Assembly: GCA_037903475.1 (NCBI GenBank)
Contig: JBAJFG010000179.1
Location: 62,001 to 126,000, forward strand
Direction: 5' to 3'
Origin: Ancylostoma caninum
Taxonomy: Eukaryota; Nematoda; Chromadorea; Rhabditida; Ancylostomatidae
Length of the DNA stretch: 64,000 nucleotides
Shown here: positions 11,650-25,340 of the stretch, piece by piece
How the letters are laid out: every line of letters starts with the position of its first letter
Numbering within the stretch: the first letter of the stretch is position 1
The notes under the pieces: model-generated
Database searches by the model: none
Seen by the model: only the letters and a program-made list of their open reading frames with translations
What the model was told of the DNA's origin: nothing
Position numbers and translations under genes: made by a program

Positions 11650-14600
11650 GACTATATTATGCGTATCCTACCCCCAGAGTCAGCTTAACTAGAATCTAAC
11701 AGAGAATCTATCATGTATATTATATCTTCTTTTTTGAAACAATCACCTTTATTCTTGTTGTCATGCGCTCACATCTCACTTTACTATGGCATGCATTTAC
11801 CAACTTCTAACTTCCTTTTTACTATCTGTGATACTAGTGCAAGAGTAATGCGGCCCGAACAGCGTAGCACTTCGAGTAGAAACCCTCGCAGCATCTCCTC
11901 GTAGTACTGTCATGCTCCACTCAGCTGCTTCTCAAGCTTTCGTCCTTTGGGCAACAACTAAGGAATGATGACAGCAATTGACGGAAGGATGGCAGCATCT
12001 AGAAGGTGATGATGTTAGAGTTTTTACTCTTCATGTCACGCTGTTCGGGTACCAGAGATAAAAGACCATACACTACTGTAAAATAGACTATTGAATAACC
12101 TAGTAAAGCCTATTGGAAGCGTTCGTATTAACGTATAAATGTACATATATCATACATCCCCCCCTCCATAAATTCTGAAAAACCCCCGTATTGCAAGTAT
12201 GGAAGCAGTTCTGTTAAGACCAAAGGAGTCCTCCAAGAAATTCATGCACCCTCATAATCTATTAATTAAGCACTGAGTAGGTACCCTAATGTCTATGGAA
12301 ATACTTCGTTGCTGTCTCCAGAGTGCATTATGAAGAATATTGTAATGAGAAACCAAAGTCCAACTCTTTCTTTTTACGAAAGGAATTCTTCTGGACAGAT
12401 GGTACGCGTGGCCTGTTGCAAACTTTAGACGAAATTGTCCGCAAGCTCTGGTTTCTTCGTGTGATTCTCTAAAAAAAAATTCGAATCAACCATCCATGCT
12501 CTCACTGGTCTCCTGTAGTGATTTACCAACGCCCATTCTAATCCTGGCAGCCTGACAGACCCTGCATTCACCCTGTAATGGACGAGTCTTCTTAATTCTT
12601 CTCTAATCCAATTCATTCCTTTTCAAATTTGTCCTAATGGATAATGATGTTTTATCAATCAATAAAACAGCGTTTAATCGAATTATTCGTGAATATTGCT
12701 GGAACGGCAGGATAAGAGCTTTAAGAAGAATTAATGGATGATAAAGATTAATGGATTGATGTTTTTCAGGCATGTACTCGTATTTTTTAGCGTGTGTTTG
12801 TGAATTAGCGTGGTTTATCCATGTGCAAGTAAATAAATAAATAAAGAGCGTGGTCACCGCTGGGATTATCTTGTTTTCAATCTTTGCTGCTGAATTTTAA
12901 AGGTTTGCTGTGGTTTCGCTGCTGTTCGAGACCTGGAGGGCGCCTTTTCAGGATACCCTGTCTCTCTGTAGTCGTATGTAGAGAAATATCGGAATTCTCC
13001 GGAAATCTGTGGTCACTTTGGTGAAAAACACTTAGTTCAGTGTCCGTATGGCGTGTGAATCATAATGTGGTGAAATGGGGCGGGTCCTGTTACTTTGATT
13101 TGACTATTTAAAGTAAACACCAATCGCATGCACCCTCTCCCCGCATCCCCGGTTTTTCCTCACTCTCACCCGCAAACTCTTACGTGTTCTATGAGTCCTA
13201 CTTTTCTCTTTTTCTTCTTCACTTCATTTCTTTCCTTTTATAACATTATAGAGATGAGGATTTGAACCATCGGAAAAGGTGTGTAATTGATGCATTTAGG
13301 GGACGAATAACAATAATATTTATTTTTAAAATTTGAAAAATTTTTACTCGTATGTCTACGTATAACCTTTGAATTTTCCAATCCAGAAATTATATATTAC
13401 TGCTGAATGATTACGACCCTCTCTCCGAACTACCTTGATGCACGAACCGTCTAATTGAGTTCGCAGCCTGAAAGAACGTCATCGACAGGCCCGCCACCCA
13501 CAAACATTCAGCGATGGCAGTCAAGAGCACTTCAAGTGGAGGTCACCTAACCATCGGAATTCGCCGCCGGCGGCTTTCATTGTTCTTCGACGCCAGTTCC
13601 ACTCTACGCCGAACGCAGTGGCCCCCGGCGTGGTGCGGGCTGCAGCGGCCAGCAGCCCGCGCACCCCTCGGCCCGCATCTGTCGCGCGTCTGAGTTATGG
13701 CGCGATCTGTGGCGTGGCGCGATTCGTTTTGCTCATTAGCCTTATTAGGATACGATTTTTGTGCCGCACTTTTTTGTGCAGTACACCATGTCTCAGCATC
13801 GTAAACGTGATGCGGCGCCGAAGCTCTCGAGGTCGGCCACTGCCCTCAATCCGTCCGGCCCGCGAGAGCGGAGGCACGTCGTATACGTGCAGCTCTGATC
13901 GTTGTCAGATCACTGCGGGCCTCCGAGGAGGAGAGAGAGAGGTCAGCCGACGGCGGTGGCGTCGTCGTCGACGTCGTCATCGTTGTCGTATTACCCTTTA
14001 TGGCACCGCGCGTAGCCGACCACGCTTTTTTGCCACGTCGTTCTGACGATTATGGCCATCTGTGGTCGAAGTTAGTGCACTGTTACGCGGGGGCGATTCG
14101 GGCGCGGCCCAGTGCTGGCCGGCGGCAGTGGCCCGCGGTCAGCCCGCCGCGTCTCATTTCCTGTTTTTCCAGCAAAACTCATCAAGCACTGACCTACAAT
14201 GTCGCATATAGGAAAGTTCATGTCTCGTTGCGGGTGTAGTTTTGTTAGACTCCCAGCCGTGGGTCAGCCGCAGGCCACTGGGTCTCTGGATGACTCACTT
14301 CCCACTTGGGGCGTATGTGCTTGGGACCGGGCTTATATCTCTGATTTTTTTCCCTACGGATCAGAATTTCACCTAAAATTTCTTCCTATTTCCTGGTGGC
14401 AAAATTTGTTTCGATGGTTTTTTTTCTCGGGTCTCTTTCTGAACTTATTTGCATTCCTGTTTATCCAGCAAAATCAGCAAAATCACTGGATTTCCTAAGT
14501 GCTGCAGAAAGCCGTATATTTGACCCTTAAATCCAAGAATTTTGCTTTTCTAAAAATTTCCAAATTTTACCTCTGTTTCGCTTCATCTACGTATATGGTG

Positions 14601-17600
14601 GAAGTTTCTGGATAGGCGGATAGTAACTCTTCCCGGATCAGCATTTCTGTCAACAATAGGAAACAGTGGCTATGCCACTGGGAAAAAAGTTTTCCAGTAA
14701 TTCCAGTATGGAACATTTACGAGCTCACAGACCAAAGAAATCCTCAAGGCTATCACTCAGAGCAAGAAATTCTCCAGGAACCAAACTGAACTAGTGGACA
14801 CTATGGCTAGATGAAATCCTGATGAAAATTCTTCCCGAAAATTTTCTCTCAGAATGCATAGATACCCCTGCGTCATATCAACATGCACCAGTTAGACATT
14901 TATGTTCATCCTGCCTGGATATCATTATCTATATTTTAGCTGTATCCTGATTAAAATTCTTCCCGAAAACCACAGATCTAAATTTGTTTATTAAATGAAG
15001 GCGGGAGTCCCATCCGACGGTAGTTCCCACGCAGATTAGGATTCCTATATGATTCCATCCTCCCCAATCAATTATAACCCCCTAATTTAGTGGGAAATGT
15101 GAAAGTGCAGTGATTCCTCGGCATGGTGGGAGAAGTAGGGGCAAGTTCAATTGTTTACAAAAATTACGGGATCCATAACAATTTTTATGGGAAGGGTAAA
15201 ACCCGCTTGGTTTAACTAAATCATGCAATTATTCAGAGTTCTTTTTGAGATGTAAATACTGGAGAATGGAGATATTTGATTTCGAATGTATTCATGTAAT
15301 GCACAATAGGTTATGTACGATAGGTTACTCGATCTTAAATTTGATGATTTTTTTAAATTCAATTCATTTACGCGAGCTAGTACAGTTCACGGGTTCTGTA
15401 GCATACCATTTGTGTTCTAAAGTACATGGAGCAGTTATTGGGTGTAAGGCAGCTTTTTTAGGATATCCGTAAAGGAAAACCTTTGCCTCGATCTGCTAGA
15501 GCCATAGCAATGTATGTGCTCGTGCAAGTGAGCAGTTATGCAGTTATGGGTGGATTCGTACCTAGCTTTCCCACAAGTTCATGATAGCTTGATGATTCAC
15601 TTGATGCACGAAATTGAATTCGCATTGATAAAAATAATGAATTGAATAAAATTGAAGTCTAAAAGATCGAAGGACAAGGAGAAAGAAGAAGATAGACATC
15701 AAAGTCGCCTTTTTGAAAAGTTTGAAAACGACTTCTGAACCCACAATTTCATTTCCTCAACCTGCGCAATGCTAAGTTTCCTCTAAGTCTTTGGCTCTAC
15801 TTGGATTAGAACGCATGGTTTGATAGGTCTGGAGTGTGGATACTTATCCTTCCCTGGTACTCTCCACGATTTTTTGTCCGTTCTCCCTTTTACTGAATAT
15901 TTCATACAAAACTTGCAAGAGAAAATTCGTATAATTTCCTGGTGTATGCCACCTTTACTCACCATTTTTCCTGTATCAATACCTATAATCCCAAAATTTT
16001 GCTGTAACCCCTGTTCTAATCTCCAGTTGACCATTTCCTGTCTCTGCTGGCATTTTTCGCCGGTCGAGCGCAAGTGCTTTTCATCGAATGAAGTGCAGTT
16101 AGAAGGTTACATTCACAAAATGTCACGATTTTTGAGGGAATTAATAGCTGCACAGGAGTACCACTTAGGCAAAATTCTCTCTTCCTCCTCAGTAATTGTG
16201 CAGTAATTTGTAGGTAAGGTCTACTTCAGATTATGGAAACGTTCAGAGAAACTACAATTTTTTTCCGACGTCTGTGCAGTAAATGCCACAGATGCAAAGT
16301 ACTAATGCCATACAGCTCCAGTAAAATTATTTTTCCCGGAGAAATTTGGGATTTTTCAGGAAAGAAGCGCAACCTTTCTGTAGTTCCAACAGAATGCGTT
16401 AGATTAAGCGTTATTGTAATCGGATACATGGCAGATTAATGCCACCAATGCGAAGAGCTCACAGATTTATAAGTGAAATTGTTATTGTTTGCTTATAATT
16501 TAAAGAAAAAAAAGAGGAATCTTCCCGGAATCTTTGTAGAGTTCGTTGGAAATCCTCTGAAAAATTCTACGGAAGCTGCTGCTTGAAGACAATTCTCTTC
16601 TCTGCTTAAGAAAAGTCGAACCAAAGCTCATGGACATGTCATTTCTGAGGAAACTATGGAAAAAGGTCCACAGGATTTCCCAGCTCTCAGCTCTCTCTCT
16701 TCAGAAAATTCTGGGACAATATGTCAACATTCTCTTCCATATTTATATTTCTCTGTTGTCTTAATACATATATGGTCATCATTTAATGTAGTAGAGGTTA
16801 GTAGTAGATAAATGGCAGTAGAAAATAGTAGAACAGCCGCAGAAAAGAACTATGTTGATAGTATATACTAATGGAACAATAATAATATCCTTCTGTTTAT
16901 ATCGCTATTAAGTGAAATAAACCATTCCGAAAATAAATAACTATCTGTATAGGAAACCTTGTTTCGCTTCCTGTCAGGAAAAGTACTGATATCGCATATT
17001 CATACGACCCATAATTAATTATATACCATTTGTTTTGATAGTCAGGCTGTTTGACTCCTAAAAATGTCTTATAGGTTTTTGATTTTTGATTTCACACCTT
17101 TTAGGTTCAAATTCACTTTTACTGAGTAAACAAACCCACTGAAAACAGGTAGCGTAAAATACGTCGCTGAGCAGTGAACATTGTTCTTCTCATTGTCGAC
17201 GAACAATTGCGTTAGTTAGGCAGGAGTAAGCCTATAAATGTGTCAGCGCAACTTGAAAATTGGAAGTTGTAGCAACCTATCGTAATGGAAAGGACCTTTC
17301 GTATGCAGGAAAATTCTGGGTAAAGCTCTACTGATCAGGCAAAATTGAATAACCAGCTTAATTTTGTGAGAATCTGTTTGTACAGAGGTCCACGGAGCTC
17401 TTGTAGTTTAATTCTTCGAACTTTGATCAGTGCTTCTACATCTTTGATGATATCTAGTTTTTTTTTTCACCAAGATAAGGAATAAACACTGAACTTAGAG
17501 GAATCAGGCGATCACCAGTATTACCCTACTGCCTTTAAATGTAGAAAATAGAATACGATTGGCTATTTTTGGTGGTAACCTTGCAACAAAAACAAGTGCA

Positions 17601-17805
17601 ACGCTAGGAATGAGGCCCAGATAACTGCTATTATAGTATAATTTACCCTGATGACAGGAATTGGGGGGCCAAGATGCACCATTGAAACACGAAGCAGGCG
17701 ATTACCAATAGTATTTTACCATCCTTGAATATTACTGGTAAAATACTGCCTGCTTTTTTTCCTATTTTTTCATTTTTTTTCGAAAAGGTAGATAATCTCA
17801 TCACA
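11650..17805. other. Gene-free DNA with a GC-rich island at 13.45-14.16 kb
   Basis: Mostly AT-rich without recognisable exons. A sharp GC-rich island at about 13,450-14,160 carries a 142-codon open frame (13,618-14,046) rich in Arg and Ala, and overlapping frames on both strands. The open frames follow from base composition (few AT-rich stops), so I do not call a gene. The island may be regulatory. Confidence 0.4.
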
Positions 17806-17942
17806 AGGAGTATGATTATCCATGGGTAGCAGTTGGGTATAGACGTCAAATCCGGGTAAACGTGCTGGTGGATGGTGGCTAAGCACTAGGTTTGGGTAAG
17901 TTGAGACGTTTACCATGGATAATTCAGACGCAACCAGGCCCA
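17806..17942. repeat. Dispersed GGGTAAT-rich repeat, copy A
   Basis: Contains CCATGGGTAGCAGTTGGGTA and TAGACGTCAAATCCGGGTAAA, and ends with GACGTTTACCATGGATAATT and CAACCAGGCC. These words recur, in order or inverted, at 18,186-18,310, 25,160-25,340, 28,040-28,140, 28,316-28,490, 31,101-31,240 and 38,900-39,081. The better copies begin and end with inverted versions of a GGATGCAT...GATTACCC...GGTAAACGTGTTG block, as in a MITE. Confidence 0.6.
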
Positions 17943-18185
17943 GAATATTTTACGGGACAGCAGGTGGACAAGGAGTTATGGAGAAGTAGCAGCTAGCCCA
18001 CAAATCTGTACCAGTTACGAGAAATGCTTCCGAAAGTCTAGCGTGAATAGCCAACTACCCAAGAATCTAGGCTTTCCACTTACCCAGAGTGAAGGGGTTC
18101 CCGGTGAAAAATCCAATTTATCTGAATTTCACTATATTTATTGGTTATCTTTGACTGATACAAATAGTTAGGATGAAGGGCGTCC

Positions 18186-18310
18186 ATAGTACCTGGTAAA
18201 TTCCTCCACTTCAGTAAAGCGGGTAGGCTACAACGTTAAACGTGACCCTACAAATTTACCCACCGCTTCAATACTTTTACCCTGGGTAATCTCGATTATG
18301 CATCCAGGCC
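18186..18310. repeat. Dispersed GGGTAAT-rich repeat, copy B
   Basis: Right half is well kept: AAATTTACCCACCGCTTCAA, then CCCTGGGTAATCTCGATTAT and GCATCCAGGCC. The left half is decayed. It lies about 250 bp from copy A, so the two may be one rearranged insertion. Confidence 0.6.
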
Positions 18311-21300
18311 AAGGAGAATTCTAGTGGCTCGGTTAGCTATCTATAGTCGGAATAGCTGGAATAATTGTAATTTATACCGATGAATCTGATGGTGACATTT
18401 AGCCTACACACCATCCTTTTTTATATTTATTCTCCGAAAAAAATCCCCGAATCCTGAATACCTACCTGCCCATAAAACTTTTGGATAAGCTTCAATTTCT
18501 TCAAATCCGCCGAAAATCTCCAAAGTATCCAGTGATCCTCGATCGCCCGTCCGTTGCGCAATCCTCAATCGGCTCGTCGTATACGATTAGGAATCACATC
18601 CTGACCATGAATACGCGCTAGCGCCTAAGATAGCCATTCCCACGACTGGGGGGCGGGGCTAATTTTATGGCCAGCGCTAATATTTGGTGCATGTCCACAT
18701 AACAGTAGTATGCGCTACGTGTTCCTGGTACGGATTGTACGACATCGGACGGCAGGGCGGCAGCTCCGCCGCTTCCCAACTGTTCCGCTACGTTTATCAA
18801 ATTGCTCACTGTTCTCTTGTACAGTAGCATGGACGCTGTGATGACGTCACAGGTTACGTCATCATGATCGTCACGGATTCCCGGCACTGGGGGCTCTCGC
18901 CCGATGGGAATTCCTCACGGCTTTTTGTTGTCTCAGGGGGGGGGGGGGTAGAAGCAGCCAAGGTGACCATGAAAACTATGTGTGGGCGGAGCTTCGGTGG
19001 TCTGTCTGGGAGCGGTGTGATACATACATACCTGCGCGGGTCGTAAAAAATTTCTCTCACTTTTAACAGGCGACGAGTTTTGTTCGGTTGATGATCTTGT
19101 CTGCCTTTGTTTTAGTTGTCTCTCTCAGAAATCATACCATTCTTATAGTTTTCTTTTCATCCCCTGTCGTCTTTTCTACATATTTATTCTATTTATTCAT
19201 TTTATTTACGTGGCACATCATGAAAAGATATAAAACAAAAAATTCAAAAACACTCGAGTTAAAAAAGGCTACCATGACCTACAGCTTATGGTGTAGAGGC
19301 AATATTTGCCCTGCTGTTTATCCTCTCTATGTTCTTTTGACCTTTCTTGATTCTGTTGAGATTTATTTATTTATGGATACACTCTTGGTGTTTCTTATAC
19401 AAAAAAAAGTAATTCTATGGCAAGCGAAATCAATTAAGCAAAACAGGTTCAAAGAAAAAAGAAACTAAAAACAAACAGATTGTATCAAGAATAATGTCGT
19501 AAATAAATAGACAAATAAATAAATAAATAGGCGAGTAAGTGGGTAGATAGAAGTCCTCCTCTCTCGGCAATTTTCACTTTTCACGTCTATTCTCTCAGCC
19601 ATTCTCTTCTGTCTCCGTTCATGCCATGCCTTGACGCCTCCCCTTCCCATTCGTATATTCCTCCCCGCTTCCTCATTTCATCTCTTCTTTCCTTTTACCC
19701 TGAGCCAGGATGGATGCACCATCAAAGTTATTCATGGTGAAAGTATCAACGTAGCCAAATTTACCCTTTACCTGGTACATACAATAATAATAAACTCTAT
19801 AATTTCACCAAATTATACAGGATGGAACTAAAAGAACGCAACTTTGCGGGCTGATTGTACTTTTTTAAAGAATTTAAAGACAGTAGTGTATCAACACTTT
19901 CACTAATACGTGACGTTCTCTCTAACCAGCTACTTACCCACTGGTTTGAGATTACCCATCCGGTCCAGTGATGCATCTGCGCCCTGATCTCGCTACAGAT
20001 TTGTGCCTTTTTTCTTACCTTCTGCACAGCACCTTTTTTCTCGGCTCATTTATTTCCCCTATATTTTTCTCTCACTCGTTTTTTCCTTCTTCCTTTGTCA
20101 ATCCCTTTATCTGTCACATGTCACAATTTTTATTGCCAGGTACAATTTTTTGGAAACCTTCAAGTTGATTGACTAGTAATAGGCAGTAAGTGATAGCTGT
20201 GACAAGTATGTGGCAGTTGTGATCAGTAGCAACTGTTTCGGAATAACCCCTCCTCCCCCTACCTTAAGCTTCTCGTAGTCATTCCATAGGTAGGGGACAT
20301 TTCCTTCTCATTCCGGATTCTTTTGGATTTTTTGGACAACTGCCATTTTAAGAGATCCTTTTCAAATTTGAAGTAATATTTTTTCAATCCTAGGTATTCA
20401 TTTTGTCCACATATTGATCGGTCACATTACTCTGACGTTCTACGGGAGTTACCACTGTTGGGGGTGGGCGGAAACGGGGAGTTGATATCATGATTTCTGA
20501 CGGGACCTTCAAATTTGGGTGGGGGAGTTAGTCGTCACGATCGATAGGGTGGGAATCTTCTAGGGGAACTGAGTTTTGGTTCAAGTTTCCTCCGGCTCAC
20601 TGCTAAGGTAGAGTAAGCATATCAAAGCCGGTGTAAAACTTCATACATTTTTGTGTATTTAATATTCTAATTCAAAATTAAAATTTTTAAGGTGTATGTG
20701 TTCGTGGTGCAAATCTTCATTCGCTCCTTAACCCCTCCCATCAATTTCGGATGGATTCTGGAAAAATGACGAATACTACCACTATCCAGAAATCCACGTC
20801 TTACCATGGCAGTGTCTCCAGCGCGCACTGCGGAAACTTGCGCTCTTTGTTTGTCCGGGCGATGTCCTTCGCGTTGAATAGCAATCGGAAAGCGGCTTCG
20901 GAGACGACTTTTTCCGCGTTCGTTGCGCTGATCCACGCGCGTCATGTCGTTGTTGCCGCGACACACGTCCTGTCGTCGTCGCAGCGACACACGTCGTCGC
21001 GCTGAGCCAGCGATCACCGCTTTCCGCCTTCTCCTTAATATCCTTAGAGAACTTTCCGAAGTCTTCTTGGAAATTTCCCTTGGGAAATACACATGTACTG
21101 ATGAAATATCAGGTTTAATCATACTTACGGATCATACTTAATGGGGTGGGGAGGGAGCGGAGAAGCTCTCTACCGACCGGTCAATTCTATTATGTCTTCA
21201 AACCTATTTAGAGTAAATTATCAGTAACTCCTAAGATGGCTATGGCTGAGGCTTTCTGAGAGTCCTTAGACGTTCGGCTGAAGAGATAACCAAATTCCTG

Positions 21301-24300
21301 GGATTCCTCTTGGTCCCACTGATCCACTTCGTTCAGCCCCGTTTTTGGAGTTTTGCTTTCGCCCTAGGTAGGTACAATACAGCTTTAATTGTACCTCAGG
21401 CTTCTGTTGGCTCCTAATCCAGCACATAAGTAAAAAAAAACACTGAATTATTATGTTTTGCTAGAATCCGATTCTCCATTCTACTCCTATCCTATACAAG
21501 GCATTCTGTAGAAGTTACCCAGGTTTTCACTAGGTTATTTCTAGGGTATTAATGAGAGGTATAAGACATTCGAGGTCCCTAATCTTACTCCATCGCCTCT
21601 TCTCAGCCCATCGTTTCTTCATAGAGAATGTAGGCCTCTTCCAGTGCCATAGACACTGATCCAGAATGCCACATCCAGAAAATTTTGTCTCCAGTCTTCT
21701 CCTGAAACCAAAACAAATCTTTCTTTTCCTTAATCTTCTCCTTAAATTCGAATTTCACTTTTCAAATTTTCTGATGGATCCAAAATTTTCGTAAGCTCTA
21801 CTATATTAGGTCCCAACCTATTTTTTTTTTGCAAAAATACTACCTCTGAGAAGGAAACTATTCTTTTCATGTGCAAACTTCCTGGTTGTGGTACTTTCCA
21901 ATATTCTATTTTTCTTTCGAATGTTCTCCAATGCAAGTGCGGTTCACTCTCTTCATAGGATATTCAGGAACTTCCTCGTTTGGAACGGTAAGAGCATCTG
22001 CACACAAGAAATCTATTCCAAAGTCTCTCATTCAATGCTTTTACGTACGTCGTTGATGCCCACTTGCATACCGTCTTGATTAAAATTGGGCTTGAGGGAG
22101 AAGAATACAACTCTTTTATCTGTGACAGTTGTCCGAACGTCCTAGTAATAGTGCTAAAAATAACACTACAGTAAATAGAGCTGAATATAGAGAATGCTAA
22201 GGCTTTTTGCTACCTCTTGTACGCATATTGAGTAAGGTAAATAGTATGTCACAGTTCTGGAAAGACTTGTCTGTGGAAATCCCATAATTAGTCGTAGAAC
22301 TGTGACAGATGTCCTTTCGCTGTGAAAGTCTCAAAAATAAATTTAAAAAAAAAACCCTGCCACTGCCACAACTCCTTTTAAAAGTAACGTTTTGAGCCCG
22401 AATCTCAGTCGAAACTCAGGCAAACTATCGGAAGGACCGCAGCAGATAGATATCTCGATCATGTGGTTGAGAAAAGAGAGACGTAGAGATAAGGAGATTT
22501 CTTGCAGCACAATGGATTTGTGCAGAGCATGCTTCGGAAGGACCGCTGCAGTTATTCGGAAGGACCACAGGTCAGCGGTCGGTTCTCCCTCTTTTCTGTT
22601 GTGGTTCTTCCAAAGTTTGGCAGATAATAAAGCAAGCAATGGCCTTACCATGGTTAGTATCATAAGGATACGAATTTGTGACAGTTTCCCGTGATAGATG
22701 TCCTCTCATGTACAGTTGCTCGAAATGAAGCTAAGATGTGAAAAGTAAGCTTAAAAAACCTATAGTACACTTGTTTTTCGATAGATCCAAGATTTTTTAT
22801 GCAGTTCGTACTTGATATTTAGCTCTTTTGATTTTGAAACTCTCTATGAGGAAAAATTTTGCTAATTCACAGCTTTTGTCCTTTTCCCTCCCTTTTGTCC
22901 CAAATTCCCAAATCCGGGAATACTGAATAGTAGGAAGTCTTCGCACTGGAAATAAGCTTAAAAAGTCCGCTATACATAATTCGCAGATTAATTTGTTCCA
23001 TGGATAATACCTGACACCCAGGAACTTCCGCAGTACAATAGTCGGAAAACCAGAAGAGCCTCTTGAAGAACGAATAAGAAAGACGGAAAGTGGGTAATCC
23101 AGCGACTACGCCTAGAAAAGAAAAAGCATGAAGCGCATGACTTCCAGCTGGAATTAATTACGCCCCAAACCGCGGGCGTCACGGGATTTCGTCCACATCC
23201 CGTGGATTTTCTCGCTTTTTCTTCTTTCTCTTCGTCTCAAATACGTGGAGAACTCGAGCTTCCAACAAAAAACTATAGTCGCCTGATTAGATCTTGTGTA
23301 TGACTAAGGCGGATATGTGATTTTACGCAAGTTCTCGCTTCTGGATTGCATCGCGAATCACTGGATGTGCTTCTTTAGCCAGGATAGATTTAGGAGAGGA
23401 CTATTTAGCCAGAGCCACAGGCTTTCCCAGGCTATATTTCGTGTACAAATTGGTTTTCCCTTTAGAATGTCACAGTTCTTTCTCATCCAATTCGTTTCGT
23501 TTCTATTGCCTACAGTGAATTAGAGTTCCTCCATCTTTCTCTGGAAATTTTCTTGATAAGACTGCCAACAATTCTTCAAAAATACTTGATCATTCATGAT
23601 GCTCACGATTTTATAGACATTTCTGAAACTTTTCTTTAAGGTGGTGGGAGACCTCTGCTACCGAATTAACGAGAAGGAATCCAGATAGGTTTTTTGGAAT
23701 TGGTAATTTCTACCTTACTGGAAACCCATAGACTTGAATTCCACATGAAATCCATGCTCATGTCACTGTAAACCAAAATTAGCGCAAAAGTGTGTGAGGA
23801 TGGTCAAAGAATTATTGAAACTGCAACAGTCGTATTTTTTATTCGCTGACAATTTTTTCCTCTCCTGAAATCAACTATTTTTTGATTAATTTCTGTAGGT
23901 TAGTATTTAATTGATTTTATCCAGTTAGCAGTCATCTTTACACATATCTAAGTACTTTTAAATTATTGAAATCTCTCATTGTGCTTCAAGATATCTTCTA
24001 AGAAAGACCACTTGGCCCAAATAGGCTAATATACAGCCCAAATTTCTCAACCCCACAATTATTTGCTCCTACTCCCATAGTATATCTTCATCTGAACAAG
24101 TTGTTCCGGCGCATTAGACCTAATCTTATCCCTACGTCCCCCTGGTAATCTCCACCGTCGCGCCAGTTAATCCCCAATTCGTTTCCTTTAAGAGTAAAAG
24201 CCTAAACAAATTGAAAAACAAGATTGTACGAGGGGGATGGGACTGACGGGTTTCCGAACTGTAGGTTAATTTTTTAAGGAGAAAAGATGCTACTTTTTAT

Positions 24301-24751
24301 GAGTTTGCCTCGGAACCTCCTGAATATTTCACATCCTAGCGGCATTTCTGCTCGGCTACAAGCGGGCTTCGCTTTTCTGATGGCATCGAGGAGGTCTCAA
24401 TTCAGATTTAGGATCAAATTGAAATACATTAATTTTGTTAGTTTTGTTAGTGGTTTAATAGAGGATAGAAATGTTTGAGTGTTAAGAAAGAACAAATTGC
24501 AATCCAGGCTGCACTGCTAATTCTGTTTTTTTTTTTTACATTCAAATTTTTGACCAGTTCGAAATTGAATATTCTATTTCAAATACATCTATGTCATATG
24601 TTATTTGGTCCTACGTTGACAGTAGATAGAAGTCTTATCTCTGACTATACTATTTTTGCAAATTTTGCAACCACCTATTTCACTTGTTTATTAATTTCTG
24701 ATTTTTATGTTTATAAATTTTTCACTGTTTCAAGTCCTTCTGAAAAATACT
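18311..24751. other. Gene-free DNA with GC-rich islands
   Basis: No gene recognised. GC-rich islands lie at about 18,540-19,050 (13-G run at 18,936-18,948; TGACGTCA at 18,842-18,849; TTACGTCA at 18,854-18,861; GTGGGCGGAGC at 18,982-18,992) and at 20,750-21,010. Three copies of TCGGAAGGACC occur between 22,428 and 22,566. Long frames such as 19,088-19,468 are AT-rich and lack motifs. Confidence 0.4.
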
Positions 24752-24893
24752 GAGGCGGCCGCCCTCTGATGGGTGGTCGTTAAAGTCTCGGGGTTCGAAT
24801 AGGTCGAGTTTTGAGCGCTCGGTTCACCTCAGTTGGAGGGATTCCGCGTAAATTATTGTGGTAAAGAAATAAATAAGCAAATGAATAAATAAG
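24752..24893 (+). repeat. Possible tRNA-derived SINE
   Basis: A GC-rich head contains GTGGTCGTTAAAGTCTC followed by GGGGTTCGAATAGG, which resemble tRNA internal promoter boxes A and B at close to tRNA spacing. The body ends in an (AAATA)-type tail near 24,866-24,895. No tRNA cloverleaf can be completed. A second copy was not found in the window, so the call is tentative. Confidence 0.4.
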
Positions 24894-25159
24894 CAGGTTA
24901 TTCAAAAAAAAGATTTTCAACCTATGTATTTTTCTAAACCTGCAAATGACGGTATGTACATTGAATCAATGGAACAAAAGACGAGCTGCTTAGAGTTCTG
25001 TAACTCTAAAAATATTGGATCCAGTTAGTTTCGCAATGGAGGAGAATGCTGCGAGTACTCTTGGGCAGAGTTCACCCATTGGACGTCTCTCCGTTAGGTG
25101 AGGTATCGCCAATAAATCCTTATTTTTCTAATTCTCGGCCCAGAGGCGTCATCAAACGC

Positions 25160-25340
25160 GCAGGTAATCTCATGCGCATGAATATGGTGGTGGGTAGCAA
25201 ATGGGTATAGACAACGTCACTGATGGGTAAATACACTGATGCGTGCCAGATAAATGGTAAATTAGGGTAGGTTAACAAGTTCACCATGGGTAGGGTGGGT
25301 AGGGTAACGATTCTTAGGTGATTTTGATATACATCCCTAT
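25160..25340. repeat. Dispersed GGGTAAT-rich repeat, copy C
   Basis: Carries GGTGGGTAGCAAATGGGTAT, then GATGGGTAAATACACTGATG and GGTTAACAAGTTCACCATGG, in the same order as copy A. The ends are eroded. Confidence 0.55.

Noticed and set aside
13618..14046. 142-codon open frame
   Set aside because: Same reason: GC-rich island, poly-Arg stretch from CGT/CGTCGT repeats, frames open on both strands.
19088..19468. 126-codon hydrophobic frame
   Set aside because: Composition matches AT-rich background (Phe, Leu, Ile, Lys) and no motif or topology is convincing.
20667..21122. 151-codon minus-strand frame
   Set aside because: Arg-rich, sits on a GC-rich patch, no recognisable domain.
24790..24815. 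tRNA gene at a GGTTCGAA box
   Set aside because: No acceptor or anticodon stem pairs around it; better read as a SINE-like head.
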